In this document: positions 19,359 to 29,305 of the stretch, one piece after another
How the letters are laid out: every line of letters starts with the position of its first letter
Numbering within the stretch: position 1 is the stretch's first letter
NCBI RefSeq assembly: GCF_029946185.1
Contig: NZ_JAQSEA010000042.1
Coordinates: forward strand, 1 to 64,000
Source of the DNA: Prosthecobacter sp.
GTDB lineage: Bacteria > Verrucomicrobiota > Verrucomicrobiia > Verrucomicrobiales > Verrucomicrobiaceae
Reading direction: 5' to 3'
Length of the DNA: 64,000 bases
The notes under the pieces: generated by a model
Seen by the model: only the letters and a program-made list of their open reading frames with translations
What the model was told of the DNA's origin: nothing
Database searches by the model: none
Position numbers and translations under genes: made by a program

Positions 19359-19934
19359 ATGGATTCTCTCACGCCACCTACCATTCCGCAGGATGCCGCC
19401 CTCGCCAGACAGGTCGAGGCAGGTGATGACGCTGCGTTTCGCCTGCTGATGCAGCGGCATTTGCAGCCGCTGCGCGGCTATCTGGCACTGCGGGCACCCG
19501 TGCCCGATTTGATCGATGAAGTGGCGCATGACGCCTTTGTATTCGCTTATCAGAACATGCGCGATTTCACCGAAGGCTCCATGCAGCCGTGGCTGCGAAC
19601 CATCGCCTACAATCTGCTGCGCGACCGGCTTAAGGCCTATGCGCGTGACTTCACCAAACATGAGCGCTACTCCGAACAGGTGCGCTGGGAAATGGCGCTG
19701 GAGGCTTCTGACAAACCCGTGAGTGATGAGTCAGACCACCTCGCCACCTGCCTTGAAAAGCTGCGCCACCATCAGCGCACCATCCTGGATCTGCGTTACG
19801 AGATGCAGCTCAGTTGCGAGGAAATCGCCCAGCGCACCGGCCGCAGCACGCTTGCGGTGCGCACCGTGCTGATGCGTGTGCGCCAGCAACTGCGCAAGTG
19901 CATCGAACTTCACCTGGAGCAAAAAGCGGCATGA
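19359..19934 (+). CDS. Sigma-70 family (ECF-like) RNA polymerase sigma factor
   Basis: Region 2-like DEVAHDAFVFAYQNMRDFTEGSMQPWLRTIAYNLLRDRLK and region 4-like DLRYEMQLSCEEIAQRTGRSTLAVRTVLMRVRQQLRKCI. Confidence 0.9.
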   Translation: MDSLTPPTIPQDAALARQVEAGDDAAFRLLMQRHLQPLRGYLALRAPVPDLIDEVAHDAFVFAYQNMRDFTEGSMQPWLRTIAYNLLRDRLKAYARDFTKHERYSEQVRWEMALEASDKPVSDESDHLATCLEKLRHHQRTILDLRYEMQLSCEEIAQRTGRSTLAVRTVLMRVRQQLRKCIELHLEQKAA

Positions 19935-22792
19935 ACTCCGACGAAGCGATCGATAAAGCTTTGGAGGGAGTGCTCTCCAATCATGAATGGCAGGTACTGA
20001 TGAGCGACCCTGACACGCTCGCAGAGCTGGAGCAGCAGCTCGGCATGGACGCGCTGCTCCGTGTTGCCCTGGAAAAAAATGACACTGCCGCAGCGCTTGC
20101 AGATGCCATCGTGGCCAGCGCCCATCTGCCGCCGGTCGATGATCTCATGCGCAGCATCGAAGCGGCAACGACTCGCCGTCGCCAGCGGCGCTGGTTCACC
20201 AGTCTGCCCCGCTGGACCACGGCGGCTGCGGCTGTGTTGATCGGCTTCATCGGCGGCACCCTCGCGTGGCCAGATTTGTTTCAGCGGCTCGACCTTGCGC
20301 CTGTCGTGGCCCAGCGCACCGGAAAGCATGTCATCATGTACGGCCGCATTGTCGCAAACCCACCTGTGACTCGTGAGGCGGTGACGCCTGAACCGTTTCT
20401 GATTCAACCACCCCCTGCTGCGCCTATTGCTCCAAGTACGCCGACGCTCGAGGTGATGGTCGTCGAGAAAAAATCGGAACCTGCTCCTCAGCCAGCGCCT
20501 GTGGCACCACCCGCCATCAGCATGGCGAACGTCGCTGCTGCGGTGCCAGAGAAGATGGAGACCGCCACGATTCCACCGATCAATCTCGCTTCGAAACCGA
20601 GGCCCGACATGCCCTTGGAGACTCCCGATGTTTCCGCCAAGATTGATTTCGAACAGCATATTCTGCCGATTTTTGAGCGCTCCTGCTTTGAATGCCACAG
20701 CAGCAAACTGAAGAAGCCGAAAGGCGGCATCCGTCTGGATGATCTCGAAGCCATTCGCGAGAAGAGCCAGACGGACAATCTCATCCTGCCGCACAAGGCC
20801 TCCAAGAGCGCGCTGGTGAAATCCATCTCGCACAAACCCGGCCACGATGACCTCATGCCACCGCCCACCGAGGGCAAGCCGCTAAGCGCCGATGAAATTG
20901 CGCTCATTCGGCGCTGGGTCGAAGAAGGGGCCAGCTTCGGCTCGTGGACTTCCATGCATGCGAAAGAGGTTTCGATCTCGACGCTGAACGAGACCGTCGA
21001 TGTCACCCAACTCCAGGCCGTGGCAGCACGCATTGATCAGCTCATCGAACGTGACCTCAGCAAACACGCGGAAGAGGCCCGCCCCTTGGCCAGTGAATTC
21101 GTCTGGCTGCGCCGCGTGTATCTGGACTTGGTCGGCCGCATTCCCACCAGCGAAGAAACCCAACGTTTTATCACCCTCAAGGACACTGACAAACGCAACC
21201 GCCTGATCAATGCACTGCTGGCCTCCAACGGCCACGTCAGTCACATGTTCAACTACTGGTGCGATCTGCTGCGTGCCAAGGATGATCTGGCTGAAGGTGT
21301 GCAGGGAGACTTTTATCTCGCCTGGATCAAGCAGAGCGTGCGTGACAACAAACCCTTCGATGAATGGACGCGAGAACTGCTGAGCCCCGAAGGCTACGGC
21401 TGGCGCGCCCCTGCGGCAGGCTATTACCTGCGCGATGGTGAAAACCGTGCGGCGAACATCGAGAGCACGGCCACGCTTTTTCTTGGCACCCAGATTTCCT
21501 GCGCGCAGTGCCATGACCATCCTTACAGCCGCTGGACGCGGAAAGATTACCATCAGTTCCTTGCTTGGACCTCGGGCATCACGACGGCTTCGAAGGCAGA
21601 TGCCGTCGGCGAAGTCACGGGCAAAGCGATCCGTGAAGCGGCAGAACACTACGACCGGATGGCGATGGACAAGCTGGACTATGAGCGGCGGCAAAAAAAC
21701 CAGCGCATCAGAGATGCCCTGCTGGCGCTCCAGCGTGCCGCAGGTGGTGCAGGCGTGGTCAACGGTGAGGGCCATCTGGCAAAGCTGCCCGACGATTATC
21801 AATACGCGGATGGCAAGCCCGGCGATGTGATCCCCGCCGCTGTGCTCTACGGCGAATCACCAACAGCAGGCGCACGCCCCGCAGAAACGCTTGCCGCATG
21901 GGTCACCGCTCCAGATAACACACGCTTTGCTCTCACGCTGGCCAACCGTTTGTGGGCCAAACTATTCGGTCTGCCGTTCGCTGGCAGAGTGGATCAAGTG
22001 CGCGAAGTGGCCGACTGCGCCAATCCTGATCTGGCCCAGTATCTCGTCAACGTCGTGCGTGATTCGAAATACGATGTGCGGAAGATCCTGCACATCTTCA
22101 GCCTCACCCGGACCTATCAGCGAGAAGCCGGGCCGCCACCGCAGGATCCCTCCGTGGTGTATCGTTTCCCCGGCCCGGTGCTGCGCCGTCTGACGGCTGA
22201 GCAGGTATGGGATTCCATGATGTCGCTGGCGGTGAAGGATCTCGATTTGAAACTGAATTTCGATCCTCCAGGTGTCGCGGAACTCGAAGCCGCCGTCGCT
22301 GCTAAAAAGACCCGTGAAGTCACGGCGGTGGCTCGTAAAATGGCGAACAAAGAAGAACGCGCCAAGCAGGTGGAGGAACGCCGCGCACGCCTGCGCAAGG
22401 ACATGGCGCGGGAGTTTGCCGGAGGTGGCCTGGAGCGCGCCTCGGAACTGCCACAGCCCACGCCTGACGGCCATTTCCTGCGCATGTTCGGCCAGGGCAA
22501 CCGTGACTTCATCGGCGATGCGTGGAGTTCCTCCACGGTGCCGCAGGCGCTGCTCATGCTGAACAGCGATTTCTTTGACCATGTCGCTCGTTCCGGCAGT
22601 CCGCTGTCGGACAGTCTGCGAGGGCTCAACAATGTCACTGAAGTCGCGCGCGGTGCCTTCCTGGCCGTGCTGACTCGTGAGCCGACGCAGGCTGAACTCG
22701 ACGCCTGCAAGGAAGCCCTGGGAGACACCCGCAATGCCAAGGCGCTTGCCCGCACCTTGCTCTCCACCGCTGAATTCATGTTCCAAAAATAA
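19931..22792 (+). CDS. Planctomycete-type cytochrome c/DUF1549/DUF1553 protein with N-terminal cytosolic domain and TM
   Basis: ATGA overlap with sigma factor; TM WTTAAAAVLIGFIGGTLAW; heme motifs SCFECHSS and SCAQCHDHPYSRW; DUF1549/DUF1553 text. Confidence 0.92.
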   Translation: MNSDEAIDKALEGVLSNHEWQVLMSDPDTLAELEQQLGMDALLRVALEKNDTAAALADAIVASAHLPPVDDLMRSIEAATTRRRQRRWFTSLPRWTTAAAAVLIGFIGGTLAWPDLFQRLDLAPVVAQRTGKHVIMYGRIVANPPVTREAVTPEPFLIQPPPAAPIAPSTPTLEVMVVEKKSEPAPQPAPVAPPAISMANVAAAVPEKMETATIPPINLASKPRPDMPLETPDVSAKIDFEQHILPIFERSCFECHSSKLKKPKGGIRLDDLEAIREKSQTDNLILPHKASKSALVKSISHKPGHDDLMPPPTEGKPLSADEIALIRRWVEEGASFGSWTSMHAKEVSISTLNETVDVTQLQAVAARIDQLIERDLSKHAEEARPLASEFVWLRRVYLDLVGRIPTSEETQRFITLKDTDKRNRLINALLASNGHVSHMFNYWCDLLRAKDDLAEGVQGDFYLAWIKQSVRDNKPFDEWTRELLSPEGYGWRAPAAGYYLRDGENRAANIESTATLFLGTQISCAQCHDHPYSRWTRKDYHQFLAWTSGITTASKADAVGEVTGKAIREAAEHYDRMAMDKLDYERRQKNQRIRDALLALQRAAGGAGVVNGEGHLAKLPDDYQYADGKPGDVIPAAVLYGESPTAGARPAETLAAWVTAPDNTRFALTLANRLWAKLFGLPFAGRVDQVREVADCANPDLAQYLVNVVRDSKYDVRKILHIFSLTRTYQREAGPPPQDPSVVYRFPGPVLRRLTAEQVWDSMMSLAVKDLDLKLNFDPPGVAELEAAVAAKKTREVTAVARKMANKEERAKQVEERRARLRKDMAREFAGGGLERASELPQPTPDGHFLRMFGQGNRDFIGDAWSSSTVPQALLMLNSDFFDHVARSGSPLSDSLRGLNNVTEVARGAFLAVLTREPTQAELDACKEALGDTRNAKALARTLLSTAEFMFQK

Positions 22793-22803
22793 CCGCCTCT
22801 TTT

Positions 22804-24099
22804 ATGCAGCACTCCTTGAACCGTCTCGATGACATCTCCCGCCGGGAACTCATCACGCGCATGGCCCGCACCTGCCTCGGCGTCAGCTTGGTGCCGCCCT
22901 TGGGGCTCGCACGCGCTTTGGAATCGAGTGCGCCGAAGTCTGCCAGTCACGTCATCTACCTCAACATGCGCGGCGGCATGAGCCACATCGATACCTTCGA
23001 TACCAAGCCCGATGCGCCAACCGGGCATCAAGGCCCGGTGAAAACCATCAAGACCAAATCCGACGACCTGCTCATCTCCGGCTACTTTCCCAAACTGGCG
23101 GAGCACGGCAAAAAGATCGCGGTGGTTCGCTCCATGCATCACACCCAGGGCGCGCATGAACAGGGCATGTACAAAGTGCTCACGGGTTATGAAGTATCCG
23201 CCACCATGCGCCATCCTGCACTCGGATCTTGGGTGGCGCGGCAGGTCACGCAGGGACATTCCACCTTGCCGCCGTACATCCGCCTCGCAGGTCTCGCGGG
23301 GCATCCGGGCAGCGGGTTTATGGATGCACGCTATGCCCCCGTCCCGGTGCTGGATGCCAGCAAAGGCCTGGAACACACCCTGCTGCAAAACGGCGACTCC
23401 ATGACCAATCTGCGCAAACGCAGCGGCCTCGCTGAAACACTCAACAGCGGCTTCCTCTCGCGCTATCCCATGGCCGATGTCAAAGCACATGCCGATGTCT
23501 ATGCGGACGCCATCAAGCTCATGACGAGCAAGGACCTCGACGCCTTCGACATCACGCAGGAAAAAAGCACCTTGGCGGCAGACTACGGCAACGATGACTT
23601 TGGCCAGGGGGTCCTGCTGGCACGCAGACTCGTCGAGCGCGGCACCAAGTTCGTGGAGATCGAACTCGGTGGCTGGGACACGCATTCAGACAACTTTGCT
23701 CAGGTGGAATACCTCGCCAGCCGTGTGGACAATGCGGTCTCCACGCTGCTGGAAGATCTGGAGACACTCGGTCTGCTGGAAAGCACGCTGGTGGTGCTCA
23801 CGACCGAGTTTGGCCGCGGCCCGAAGATCGACGGCACAGGGCGCGGGCACCATCCCATCGCGTTTTCATCGTTCATCGCAGGCGGCGGCGTCAAAGGCGG
23901 TCAGGCTTATGGCAAGACCGATGCAACCGGCACCCAAGTGATTGAAAATCCCGTCACGGTTCTCGACTTCCACGCCACCATCGGTGCGCTGCTTGGTGTC
24001 CCGCCACAGGAAACCATCGCCGCAGGCAACGGCGGTAGTTTCAGCATCTATGGTGGTACAGGTGCCAAGCGCGGCGTGCCGATTGCGGCGCTGATCTGA
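22804..24099 (+). CDS. DUF1501 domain-containing protein
   Basis: HVIYLNMRGGMSHIDTFDTKPDAP...VVLTTEFGRGPKIDGTGRGHHP; directly downstream of the DUF1549/1553 gene as usual for this pair. Confidence 0.94.
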   Translation: MQHSLNRLDDISRRELITRMARTCLGVSLVPPLGLARALESSAPKSASHVIYLNMRGGMSHIDTFDTKPDAPTGHQGPVKTIKTKSDDLLISGYFPKLAEHGKKIAVVRSMHHTQGAHEQGMYKVLTGYEVSATMRHPALGSWVARQVTQGHSTLPPYIRLAGLAGHPGSGFMDARYAPVPVLDASKGLEHTLLQNGDSMTNLRKRSGLAETLNSGFLSRYPMADVKAHADVYADAIKLMTSKDLDAFDITQEKSTLAADYGNDDFGQGVLLARRLVERGTKFVEIELGGWDTHSDNFAQVEYLASRVDNAVSTLLEDLETLGLLESTLVVLTTEFGRGPKIDGTGRGHHPIAFSSFIAGGGVKGGQAYGKTDATGTQVIENPVTVLDFHATIGALLGVPPQETIAAGNGGSFSIYGGTGAKRGVPIAALI

Positions 24100-27000
24100 T
24101 CACTCTTTTTTAGGCTGACGCTCGATCCAGTCATACAGCATGGGCAGCAGCAGGAGCGTGAGCAATGTGGAGCTGATGATGCCGCCGATGACGACGGTGG
24201 CCAGTGGTCGCTGAACCTCGGCTCCCGCCCCATGCGCCAAGGCCATGGGCACAAATCCGAGCGCGGCCACGAGCGCAGTCATCATGACGGGGCGCAATCG
24301 TGTGGCCACGCCGTTGAGCACCGCATCACGCACGCTCATGCCCTCCTCGCGCAGCTCGTTGAAGTAGTTTACCAGCACGAGTCCGTTCAAGACAGCCACG
24401 CCGCTAAGAGCAATGAACCCGACGGCGGCGGTGATGCTGAAGGGCATGCCACGCAGCTCAAGAGCGATGATGCCGCCCGTCAACGCCAGCGGGATGCCCG
24501 TGGCGACGAGGAGGGTCTGACGGATGCTGCCGAAGGCGAAGAAGATGAGCATCAAGATCAACGCGAGGGCAGTGGGAACGACGATGAGGAGCCGGGCGCG
24601 TGCCTCCTGCAGGTTTTCAAAGGTGCCGCCGAACTCGAAGCTGTAGCCTTCGGGCAGCTTCACTTCCTGCTTGATGCGCGCACTGGCTTCGTTGACGAAG
24701 CTTTCCATATCGCGCCCTTTGACGCCGACGAGCAAGGCAGCACGACGCTGGGTGCGATTATGGCGGATGGGTTCGACTGTTTTTTCGGTGCGAATGTCCA
24801 CCGCGTCGCCAAGCGTGAGCATGCCGAAGTCGCCGACACGCAGCGGCAGGCCTTTGATCATGTCCTCCTTGGAACGTTGCGCCTCCGGCAGACGAACGAC
24901 GATGTCGCGCTTGCGAATGCCCTCGACCACCTGACCGACAACCTCACCGCCGAGGCCGGCGGAGACAGCGCGGTTCACCTCGGCGAGCGGGATGTCGTAT
25001 TTGGTGAGAACGTCGCGCTTCACCTGAAGAATGACGGTACTGGGGCGGCCATCGGTTTCGAGTTCGGCATCGCCGCCGGGCGTGGAATTGAGGATATCCT
25101 TAATCTGCGTGGCGAGCTTTTCCAGCACATCGAAGTCGATGCCATAAATGCGCAGGGTGAGCTCCGCCTTGGAGCCTTCCATCATCTCGTTGAAGCGGGT
25201 TTCGATGGGCTGGCCGAACTCGAAGTTCTGATCGGGGAAGACTTTGTTCACCTCGACATCGATGGCTTGAATGAGCTCCTCCTTGGTGCGGGGCAGGCCC
25301 GGGCCTTGGGGCCATTCGGCGACGGGTGTGTAGAAGACGTACATGTCCGTCTCGTTGGGCGGCATGGGATCGGTGGCGACTTCGCTGGTGCCGATGCGGG
25401 AGTAGAACCGGGTGATCTGGGGGTACTTTTCGCGCAGGAATTTGCCGATGGCGAGATCCTCCTTCAGCGATTCATTGAGGTTCATGCCGACCTCGCGGTA
25501 GGCCATCATGGCGATGGTGCCTTCATCGAGCTTGGGCACAAATTCCGCGCCGAGGGTGGTGAAGCGCCAGCCGCAAAAGGCAAAGAAGCCGACGGCGGCG
25601 AGGACGACGAGCAAGCGCAACCGGATGACGGCACGGAGCATGGGCTGAAACACGCGATTGAGGCCGGCGATGATCCAGTTTTCCTTTTCAGCGACATTGC
25701 CACCGAGGAAGAAGGAGCACATGGCGGGCATGAGGGTGAGCGCGAGCAGCAAGGCGCCGGTGAGGGCGAAGATGACGGTCACGGCCATGGGGCGGAACAT
25801 TTTCCCCTCGACGCCGGTGAGGGTGAGGATGGGCAGGTAAACGATGGTGATGATGAGCACGCCAAAGAACATGGGGCTGGCCATCTGCTTGCTGCCGGCG
25901 AGGACTTCGCGCGAGCGCTCCTCTCTGGTGAGGATACGTCCAAGGTGGTGCTGCTTGAGGCCGATGCGGCGGACGATGTTTTCAACCATGACGACGGCAC
26001 CGTCGATGATCAGGCCGAAGTCAACGGCACCGAGGCTCATCAAATTGCCGGACCAGCCACCCTGGACCATGCCGCAGATGGCGAAGAGAAAGGAGAGCGG
26101 AATGGCGAGCGTCACGATGAGCGCTGCACGCCAGTTGCCGAGCAGGACAAGCAGGACGATGATGACGAGCACGGCCCCTTCGACGAGATTTTTTTCCACC
26201 GTGCCGACCGTGGCTTCGACGAGATCGGAACGCTCATAGACGATGGTCAAGTCCATGCCGGGGGGGAGTTTTTCGCGCAATTCTTCGAGACGTGGCGCGA
26301 CGCGGTGGCAGACGACGCGGGCGTTCTGCCCCATGAGCATCATGACGGTGCCGAGCACGACTTCCTCGCCGTCCATGGTGGCGGCACCCCCGCGAAAGCC
26401 GGAGCCCCATTGGACATGGGCGACGTCTTCTACGCGCATGGGTGCAATGGCAGCGCCGAATTTGATGGGAAGCTTGGCGATCTCCTCCGCCGTGCTGACG
26501 CGGCCGACACTGCGGACGGTGAGCTGTGCGCCGTCGCGGCTGATGACGCCGCCACCGGAGTTTTCAACGTTGCCACGGATGATGTCTGCCAGCTCGCCGA
26601 AGGTCATGTTGGCGGCTTTTAATTTGTCGAGCATGGGTTCAACGGTGACCTGGCGCTGGTGGCCGCCGCTGCTATTGATCTCGGCGACGCCCTGCACGAC
26701 GCGGAGGTGGGGTTTCACAATGTACTCATGCGTTTCCCAGAGGCGCATGAGGCCTTCGCTTTCGTCGGCGGGCTTCTCTTTGGCACCCTTTTTCCAGTGC
26801 AGGGTGTAGTAGAAGATTTCGCCGAGGCCGGTGCTGATGGGGGCAAGACTCAGGGCGCTGCCCGGCGGCAGCTCACGCATGACGGCGGTGAGGCGTTCGG
26901 TGACGAGCTGACGGGCGCGGAAGATGTCCGTGTCGTCTTCGAATTGGATGGTGACCTGGCTGAGGCCAAATTTGGTGAGGGACCGGGATTCGAGGACGCC

Positions 27001-27231
27001 GGGCATGCCGGAGAGCGCCATTTCGATGGGCCGCGTGACAGCGCGTTCGGATTCCTCGGGGGCGAGGGAGGGGACGGCGACGTTGACCTGCACCTGCGGG
27101 CCGGTGAGATCCGGCACGGCATCAATGGGCAGGACCATGAGAGAAAGCAGGCCTGCAGCGAGCAGGCAGAAGGCCCCCAGCAGCACGAGGGCACGCTGAC
27201 GGACTGAGAAGTCGAGAATGAAATTGAGCAT
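24100..27231 (-). CDS. Heavy-metal-type efflux RND permease (CzcA/CusA family)
   Basis: 1043 aa; LPIDAVPDLTGPQVQVN, GAVDFGLIIDGAVVMVENI, GVAVLNGLVLV. Confidence 0.94.
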   Translation of the reverse strand: MLNFILDFSVRQRALVLLGAFCLLAAGLLSLMVLPIDAVPDLTGPQVQVNVAVPSLAPEESERAVTRPIEMALSGMPGVLESRSLTKFGLSQVTIQFEDDTDIFRARQLVTERLTAVMRELPPGSALSLAPISTGLGEIFYYTLHWKKGAKEKPADESEGLMRLWETHEYIVKPHLRVVQGVAEINSSGGHQRQVTVEPMLDKLKAANMTFGELADIIRGNVENSGGGVISRDGAQLTVRSVGRVSTAEEIAKLPIKFGAAIAPMRVEDVAHVQWGSGFRGGAATMDGEEVVLGTVMMLMGQNARVVCHRVAPRLEELREKLPPGMDLTIVYERSDLVEATVGTVEKNLVEGAVLVIIVLLVLLGNWRAALIVTLAIPLSFLFAICGMVQGGWSGNLMSLGAVDFGLIIDGAVVMVENIVRRIGLKQHHLGRILTREERSREVLAGSKQMASPMFFGVLIITIVYLPILTLTGVEGKMFRPMAVTVIFALTGALLLALTLMPAMCSFFLGGNVAEKENWIIAGLNRVFQPMLRAVIRLRLLVVLAAVGFFAFCGWRFTTLGAEFVPKLDEGTIAMMAYREVGMNLNESLKEDLAIGKFLREKYPQITRFYSRIGTSEVATDPMPPNETDMYVFYTPVAEWPQGPGLPRTKEELIQAIDVEVNKVFPDQNFEFGQPIETRFNEMMEGSKAELTLRIYGIDFDVLEKLATQIKDILNSTPGGDAELETDGRPSTVILQVKRDVLTKYDIPLAEVNRAVSAGLGGEVVGQVVEGIRKRDIVVRLPEAQRSKEDMIKGLPLRVGDFGMLTLGDAVDIRTEKTVEPIRHNRTQRRAALLVGVKGRDMESFVNEASARIKQEVKLPEGYSFEFGGTFENLQEARARLLIVVPTALALILMLIFFAFGSIRQTLLVATGIPLALTGGIIALELRGMPFSITAAVGFIALSGVAVLNGLVLVNYFNELREEGMSVRDAVLNGVATRLRPVMMTALVAALGFVPMALAHGAGAEVQRPLATVVIGGIISSTLLTLLLLPMLYDWIERQPKKE

Positions 27232-27267
27232 GGCCGCAAAAGCGAAGTGTTCTAAAGACGACGCGGC

Positions 27268-28518
27268 CTAGTTCGCGAGTGAGGTGCCGGTGAGCTGCTC
27301 AAGCTGCAGGCGTGATTCCACGGCTCCGAGCTGCGAGGTGAGCACCGCCTTGACGGAGGCGATGTACTGACGTTGCAGCTCTGTATAAGTTGCCAGTGGC
27401 AGCGCTCCCAGACGATAATGCTCATCGGCTTCTGCAGCCGCCTTGCGGAAACTTTCCAGTGTGTCCGTCGGCCATTTGGCAAGCTCCTCGGTGTGGATGC
27501 GGTAATGAGCGGCCTGAGCGGCGACGTCACGCTCAAGCTGGCGCATCTGCGCGGTGAGCATGACCTCCGCCTGCACCTCCTTGGCTTTCGCAGCATCGAT
27601 GGACCCCTTGTTGCGGTTCCACAACGGCAGCGGAATGGAAACACCGATGCCGATTTGGGTTTCTCGCGTGAACGACGTCTGCCTCTGAATGTAAGGCTGC
27701 ACGGTGATGGAGGGCCAGCGCTCGTTTTTGGCGAGATCCACCTGGTAACCCTGCTGCTCCACATCAATGAAGCGGGCGCGCAATGCGAAATTCTTGCGGC
27801 GTGCCTCTGCCAGCAGAGACTCAAGCGGTGGCGGCGGATTGAGCACGAGATTTTCCATGCGCAGCTCCAACGGGTGCTCGGCTTTTTCACCCAGCAGCTG
27901 GTTCAGTTCAAAACGGGCGGCGGCCAGTTCGTTGCGCGCGAGTGTGGCATCTGCGCCAAGAGTGAGCGCACTGGCTTGAATGATACGGGCCTCCAGACGT
28001 GGAGCGGCACCGGCGGGATCGCGCTGAAGCAGTACGGATGCGAGGGATTGGAAGCGTTTCGCCACCTCTTCGGCTGCCTGTGTCTGTTCCTGAGCGGCAA
28101 GCAGTTTCCATGAGATGGTCCGCACCCGTCCGGCGAGCGCCGCACGAAACTGGGCGACTCCGAGCTGGGCGAGTTCGATGTCTTTTTGCGCGATGGCCTT
28201 GCGCAGTGAAAGGCGTCCGGGCCAGTCGAAGGTTTGCGTGAGCTGGACGGCCCAGGTGGGGCCATCGCCCACGGCACCCGTGGCGAGATCGCGTATATGC
28301 CAGTTGCCGACCCCGACCATCATGTCGGGATTTTTGATCTCACCCGCCTTGGTTTTACCCCCTTGGGCGACATCGATTTGAGCCTCGTAATAGCGCAGCT
28401 CCGGGTGGGTGGCGAGAGCCTTGAGAACGAGAGAGTTGACTGAGACGGGCTCCGTTGCGCCAATGACGGGCAACTGGAGGCAAACTAACAAACAGAGAAA
28501 TAGAGAGGAAAGTTTCAT
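27268..28518 (-). CDS. TolC family outer-membrane protein (CzcC-like)
   Basis: Signal peptide; ATHPELRYYEAQIDVAQG, paired TolC repeats, GVSIPLPLWNRNKGSIDAAKA. Confidence 0.92.
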   Translation of the reverse strand: MKLSSLFLCLLVCLQLPVIGATEPVSVNSLVLKALATHPELRYYEAQIDVAQGGKTKAGEIKNPDMMVGVGNWHIRDLATGAVGDGPTWAVQLTQTFDWPGRLSLRKAIAQKDIELAQLGVAQFRAALAGRVRTISWKLLAAQEQTQAAEEVAKRFQSLASVLLQRDPAGAAPRLEARIIQASALTLGADATLARNELAAARFELNQLLGEKAEHPLELRMENLVLNPPPPLESLLAEARRKNFALRARFIDVEQQGYQVDLAKNERWPSITVQPYIQRQTSFTRETQIGIGVSIPLPLWNRNKGSIDAAKAKEVQAEVMLTAQMRQLERDVAAQAAHYRIHTEELAKWPTDTLESFRKAAAEADEHYRLGALPLATYTELQRQYIASVKAVLTSQLGAVESRLQLEQLTGTSLAN

Positions 28519-28619
28519 GTGCGTAAAAAAGAGAATGGGTGGTGAATCAAGAGCAATGCGGAAACATCCGCAGCCCGCAGTGTCCGCATCTGCGGACCTG
28601 CATATTCAATCCATCGCTC

Positions 28620-29117
28620 TCAACAACGCATGACGGTCCTGCCAGACTTCAGCGCAAGACCTCGCGACCACGAACTCCTCTGCATACGCCCGACCAGAGC
28701 GGCAGTCACGGACGGCTTGCTGAGTGTGCAGTCCATGACCAGCAAAGGTGCCGCCGTATTGGCGAGGTCTTGGATGGCCGACTGCTGCTGGGTGCGTGAA
28801 TCATCGACCTGTTGGAATGCCAGAACATGGTCCGAAGCTGAGGATTCAGGCGCTACTGCAAAAGCGATCAGCACACTGCAAAGGGCGTCATGCTCATGGT
28901 GGCTGAGCTCGGCGGTGGATTTGCCCGCATGGGAAAGAACCACGGTCACTGCCCCCTCATTGGAAACCCCCACTTTGACCGCATGGTCACCATCAGCCAA
29001 TGCCGCCGCCATGCAGATGGCCGGCGCGATCCCGTGGGAGGAAAGCAGCCAGCCAAACAGCAGCAGCAGATGTACCAGCCTGCTTGAAGGCGTGGAGTGA
29101 TGGCGATGTGCGAACAT
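28620..29117 (-). CDS. Small His-containing secreted/membrane protein upstream of the RND genes
   Basis: MFAHRHHSTPSSRLVHLLLLFGWLLSSHG start; SHHEHDALCS; same strand and upstream of TolC/CzcA. Confidence 0.55.
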   Translation of the reverse strand: MFAHRHHSTPSSRLVHLLLLFGWLLSSHGIAPAICMAAALADGDHAVKVGVSNEGAVTVVLSHAGKSTAELSHHEHDALCSVLIAFAVAPESSASDHVLAFQQVDDSRTQQQSAIQDLANTAAPLLVMDCTLSKPSVTAALVGRMQRSSWSRGLALKSGRTVMRC

Positions 29118-29305
29118 GTCGGATCTTAATTGTACAAGGTAACATACCCTGAGAGGACAATCTAGCATGAAAAAGTGCGCCTAACTCAGCCCTCTCCTGA
29201 CTCGGGATTGTCCGAGTCCTCTAGATTTTTCTGCTTATGCAAAGGAACGAACGGCTGGTAGTCCGGACATTCTCCTGGGCCTGCGACGTGGCGATCCCGG
29301 CCTCT

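Noticed and set aside
22117-23685. 522-aa minus-strand ORF
   Set aside because: Antisense to the DUF1549/1553 and DUF1501 genes.
24232-26622. 796-aa plus-strand ORF opposite the RND permease
   Set aside because: Asp/Glu/His/Gly-rich antisense shadow of a clear CzcA-type gene in high-GC DNA.
29199-29218. GACTCGG-gattgt-CCGAGTC hairpin followed by a T-run on the + strand as a terminator
   Set aside because: Both flanking genes are on the minus strand, so the T-run is on the wrong side for them; role unclear, not called.
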